Source of the DNA: an uncultured Pseudomonadota bacterium
Lineage (GTDB): Bacteria; Pseudomonadota; Gammaproteobacteria; Steroidobacterales; Steroidobacteraceae
Direction of reading: 5' to 3'
Assembly: GCA_946479515.1 (NCBI GenBank)
Contig: CAMLGF010000102.1
Coordinates: 1 to 8,842 of the forward strand
Length of the DNA stretch: 8,842 bases
This document shows, piece by piece, positions 6,612-8,842 of this stretch. The notes beneath the pieces are model-generated. The model saw only the letters and a program-made list of their open reading frames with translations, had not been told where the DNA came from and made no database searches. The position numbers and the translations under genes were made by a program. Within the stretch, counting starts at the first letter, position 1, and every line of letters begins with the position of its first letter.

Positions 6612-6618
6612 GAGGGGG
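6612..6618 (+). promoter_or_regulatory. Ribosome binding site that fixes the transporter start
   Basis: GAGGGGG lies 6 bases before the GTG at 6625. It argues for that start rather than the in-frame GTG at 6598, which directly follows the hydrolase stop and has no ribosome binding site of its own. Confidence 0.65.
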
Positions 6619-6624
6619 TCATCC

Positions 6625-7938
6625 GTGAGCCAGGAAACCGGCGCACGCGCCACGCACGCGCGCTACATCGTCATCGTCTTCATGGTGACGCTCGCCATGG
6701 TCACCTACCTCGACCGCGCCTGCATTGGCACGATGAAGACCACCATCCAGGCCGAGTTCGGGCTCACCGAGGGCCAGTTCAGCTGGGTGTTCTTCAGCTT
6801 CATCCTGGCCTATGCAATGTTCGAGATACCCACCGCGCGCTGGGCCGAAAATCGCGGCACCAAGAATGTGTTCACGCGCATCGTCGCCTGGTGGAGCGTG
6901 TTCACGCTGATGACGGCCGCGTCGTGGAACTACGCCTCGCTCGTCATCACCCGGTTTCTGTTCGGCGCCGGCGAGGCCGGCGCCTTCCCCTGCATGGCGC
7001 GCGTCATGTCGCGCTGGATTCCCTTCAAGGAGCGCGGCACCGCCAAGGGCATTTTCTTCGCGGGCGCGTACGCCTCGGGCGCGCTGACCGCGGTGATCGT
7101 CACGGCGCTGCTGCCTTTCTTCACCTGGCGCACCATCCTGCTCATGTTCGGCGTGGTGGGCTTCGTCTGGGTCATCGCCTGGCATCGCTGGTATCGCGAC
7201 GACCCGGCGCAGCATCCCGCCGTGAACGATGCCGAGCGGCGGATCATCGCCGCGGACCGCCCGCCGGAAGTTGCGCATCCGCGGGGCTGGCCGTTCTGGT
7301 CGCACCTGCTCAGGCAGCGCAACGTGCGCCTCCTCTGCCTGCTGTACATGCCCAACTGCGCGACCTTCTATTTCTGCATCACCTGGCTGCCCAGCTATCT
7401 CGAGAACCAGCACGGCTTCCAGAAAACGGCGTTGGGCTGGATTGCCTCCCTGCCGCTGTTCGCCAGCATCGCCACGCAGTTCCTCGGCGGCTATCTCTCC
7501 GACGTGCTGACCCGCCGCCGCGGTGTCACGTTCGGGCGGCGCGCCCCGGGTATCGCCGGCTACTCGATGGCTGCGGTTCTCATCCTGGTCGCGAGCCTGG
7601 CGCGAAATCCGTCCGTCGCCGCCGCCTTCATCGCGCTCGCGGCCGCGGCCTGCATGCTCACCACCGCGCCGGCCTGGAGCACCTGCGTGGACATCGGGCG
7701 GCAGAACTCCGGCACCGTCAGCGCGGCGATGAATACCTCGGGCCAGATCGCCGCGATCGCCTCACAGCCCATCGTCGGCTATTCGCTCGACTGGTTTCAC
7801 AACTGGAACGTACCCTTCTGGTTGTTAGCCGCGCTGTTCGTGATGGGCGCGATCTGCTGGGCCTTCGTCGAACCCGCGAAACCGCTGATGGTGACCGACC
7901 AGCCCACGCCCCTGAGCGCCGCGCCGGTTTACAGATGA
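6625..7938 (+). CDS. MFS transporter, anion:cation symporter (ACS) type
   Basis: From the GTG at 6625 the product has 437 residues, usual for a 12-helix major facilitator. The first helix carries YLDRACIG (28-35), matching the conserved Asp-Arg of the ACS family. The loop 2-3 signature is RWAENRGTKN (72-81), and helix 4 has TRFLFGAGEAGAFP (109-122) followed by the basic motif SRWIPFKERGTAKG. A hydrophilic central loop (about 190-230) splits the two six-helix halves, and GGYLSD (288-293) is the matching motif of the second half. ACS carriers bring in organic anions such as hexuronates, aldonates, phthalate or other aromatic acids by proton symport; the substrate here cannot be told. The gene follows the alpha/beta hydrolase in an apparent operon, which fits import of a carboxylated substrate followed by hydrolysis. 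The short C-terminal tail is cytoplasmic. An upstream GTG at 6598 would add nine residues with no supporting signal. Confidence 0.92.
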   Translation: MSQETGARATHARYIVIVFMVTLAMVTYLDRACIGTMKTTIQAEFGLTEGQFSWVFFSFILAYAMFEIPTARWAENRGTKNVFTRIVAWWSVFTLMTAASWNYASLVITRFLFGAGEAGAFPCMARVMSRWIPFKERGTAKGIFFAGAYASGALTAVIVTALLPFFTWRTILLMFGVVGFVWVIAWHRWYRDDPAQHPAVNDAERRIIAADRPPEVAHPRGWPFWSHLLRQRNVRLLCLLYMPNCATFYFCITWLPSYLENQHGFQKTALGWIASLPLFASIATQFLGGYLSDVLTRRRGVTFGRRAPGIAGYSMAAVLILVASLARNPSVAAAFIALAAAACMLTTAPAWSTCVDIGRQNSGTVSAAMNTSGQIAAIASQPIVGYSLDWFHNWNVPFWLLAALFVMGAICWAFVEPAKPLMVTDQPTPLSAAPVYR

Positions 7939-8047
7939 TGGCGCTCGTAATCCCTGGGTCACAGTCTTAGTCGTCCACCGGTAGACACTGCACACATTCG
8001 GGGCCGGTTCGTTGTCGCGCCACGGTCGCGCGCCTAACGTGAGCCCC

Positions 8048-8773
8048 ATGAAACACCTCACTCTTCGCAAGTTCGTCGGGCTGGTCGGTTATGTTTCATT
8101 TCTCGCGGCGGCGGGTCCCGCTGCCGCGCAGGTGGGACCGGTGCAGCCGGTGCTGGTACTGCCCACCGGCAATCCGGAAATACCGCACAACCGTCCGAAC
8201 TTCCCGGATGATTATTCCGTTCCCGTCGACGTGTACGTGAGCGCCCAGGGCAAGGTGACCAACGTGGTGGTCACGCAATCCACCGGCAATCTGGAAGCCG
8301 ACGCCGCCGCGGCCAGCTTCATGCGCGAGCGCACCTTCCTGCCCGCGGTGAACGAGCAGGGTGAGGCGCGCGAGTCGCTGGTGCGCATGTCGGTGAACAT
8401 GTTCAAGCGCGGCACCAAGAAAGTGGTGCGCGTGACCACCAAGCCGCCGCCGTTGGCGCTCGAGATGGAACGCGTGCAGCGCATGACCTGCGCGGACTTC
8501 CTCTGGGAAGTGGAACGCATGCAGGACAACGCCCACATCAAGGACACGAGCTTCGAGCAGACGCCCTACATGTCGGCGCTGCTGTACAAGGAGAAGCGCC
8601 ACATCCCCCTCGAGGTCGAGAGCACCTTCTGGGACATGTGGACCGACATGCACGAGAAGGCCGTGCATCGTTGTGAGAAGCAACAGACGCGCATGTACTT
8701 CACCGACGTTCTGCAGCCCATGCTCGATGGCACGATGCCGCCGTCGGAGACGGTCACCGCCGCCTCGCCGTGA
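8048..8773 (+). CDS. Exported TonB C-terminal-domain protein with a second two-Cys domain
   Basis: From the ATG at 8048 the product has 241 residues. It begins with a Sec-type signal peptide (basic MKHLTLRK, hydrophobic core, likely cleavage after Ala27 in GPAAA-Q). Residues about 56-119 form a TonB_C-like domain: VPVDVYVSAQGKVTNVVV, then ESLVRMSVNMF. It lacks the N-terminal anchor helix and the long Pro-rich spacer of a true energy-transducing TonB, so it is unlikely to power outer-membrane receptors with ExbB/ExbD. Residues about 145-225 form a second, helical, acidic/basic-rich region opening with MTCADFL (Cys148) and holding Cys209 in HRCEKQ, which could form a disulfide in the periplasm. 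The Cys-x-Asp-Phe-Leu opening recalls the HdeA acid chaperone. A TTG at 8012 could extend the frame by 12 residues, but would bury the signal peptide. No close Shine-Dalgarno is obvious. Confidence 0.85.
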   Translation: MKHLTLRKFVGLVGYVSFLAAAGPAAAQVGPVQPVLVLPTGNPEIPHNRPNFPDDYSVPVDVYVSAQGKVTNVVVTQSTGNLEADAAAASFMRERTFLPAVNEQGEARESLVRMSVNMFKRGTKKVVRVTTKPPPLALEMERVQRMTCADFLWEVERMQDNAHIKDTSFEQTPYMSALLYKEKRHIPLEVESTFWDMWTDMHEKAVHRCEKQQTRMYFTDVLQPMLDGTMPPSETVTAASP

Positions 8774-8792
8774 TTCCGTACCGAGGCCCGGG

Positions 8793-8827
8793 GCGCCCGC
8801 CGGATGGGCGCGGGGCCGGGGGGCCCC
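8793..8827 (+). repeat. Two adjacent G/C palindromes at the right edge
   Basis: After the stop codon at 8773 come GCGCCC/GGGCGC (8793-8798, 8806-8811; loop 7) and GGGGCC/GGCCCC (8812-8817, 8822-8827; loop 4). No T run follows on the plus strand; instead the window finishes with an A-rich tail. They could be part of a terminator region, but the homopolymer character of the last 25 bases also fits a poor-quality contig end. Confidence 0.4.
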
Positions 8828-8842
8828 AAACCAAAAAAAAGA

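Noticed and set aside
6619..7413. 264-codon frame antisense to the MFS transporter
   Set aside because: The plus-strand transporter has complete family motifs and a good ribosome binding site; the antisense product is low complexity and charged.
6891..7970. 359-codon plus-strand frame overlapping the transporter in another register
   Set aside because: The product is rich in Arg, His and Ala and shows no membrane segments; it is a frame shadow of the transporter.
1..8842. CRISPR array, insertion sequence or prophage
   Set aside because: No regularly spaced direct repeats, no transposase or integrase motifs and no attachment-site duplication are visible.

Overview
The window is high-GC DNA (visibly about two thirds G+C, with strong G/C bias at third codon positions). 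It carries seven genes I consider real, and the gene content looks like a gammaproteobacterium. A Steroidobacteraceae- or Xanthomonadales-like source is my inference from the GH5 mannanase-like enzyme, the ACS-type MFS carrier, the TonB-C protein and the hybrid sensor kinase; nothing here fixes the taxonomy. The left end cuts into a gene. The right end is a G/C-palindrome and poly-A tract that looks like a ragged contig end, so the window may be a whole metagenomic or draft contig.

Layout. 3-2039 (+): C-terminal part of a hybrid histidine kinase (PAS, HisKA, HATPase, degenerate receiver-like segment, intact receiver). It abuts, with no intergenic base, the convergent GH5 glycoside hydrolase gene at 2040-3362 (-). 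Upstream of that on the same strand is a small predicted lipoprotein, 3420-4025 (-). These two probably form a short unit for an exported polysaccharide hydrolase and a cell-envelope lipoprotein. A clear intrinsic-terminator-like hairpin with a T tract sits only a few bases before the lipoprotein start codon. The stretch 4065-4517 has no convincing large gene; it may hold a tiny membrane peptide (4278-4358, -) and a doubtful 61-codon frame (4071-4256, -). 4518-5678 (-) is a soluble sensor histidine kinase. Divergent from it are an alpha/beta hydrolase (5853-6596, +) and an ACS-family MFS transporter (6625-7938, +), which look like an uptake-and-hydrolysis operon. 8048-8773 (+) is an exported TonB-C-domain protein with a second, two-cysteine domain.

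How they fit together. Two sensor kinases flank a GH5/lipoprotein unit and a hydrolase/transporter unit, suggesting an accessory neighbourhood for sensing and using plant- or polymer-derived carbon. No separate response-regulator gene is present for the soluble kinase, so regulatory links between these genes are conjecture. The points most worth a second look are the terminator at the lipoprotein start, the hidden small ORFs upstream of it, the degenerate receiver-like segment in the hybrid kinase, and the TonB-C protein with its HdeA-like cysteine spacing.
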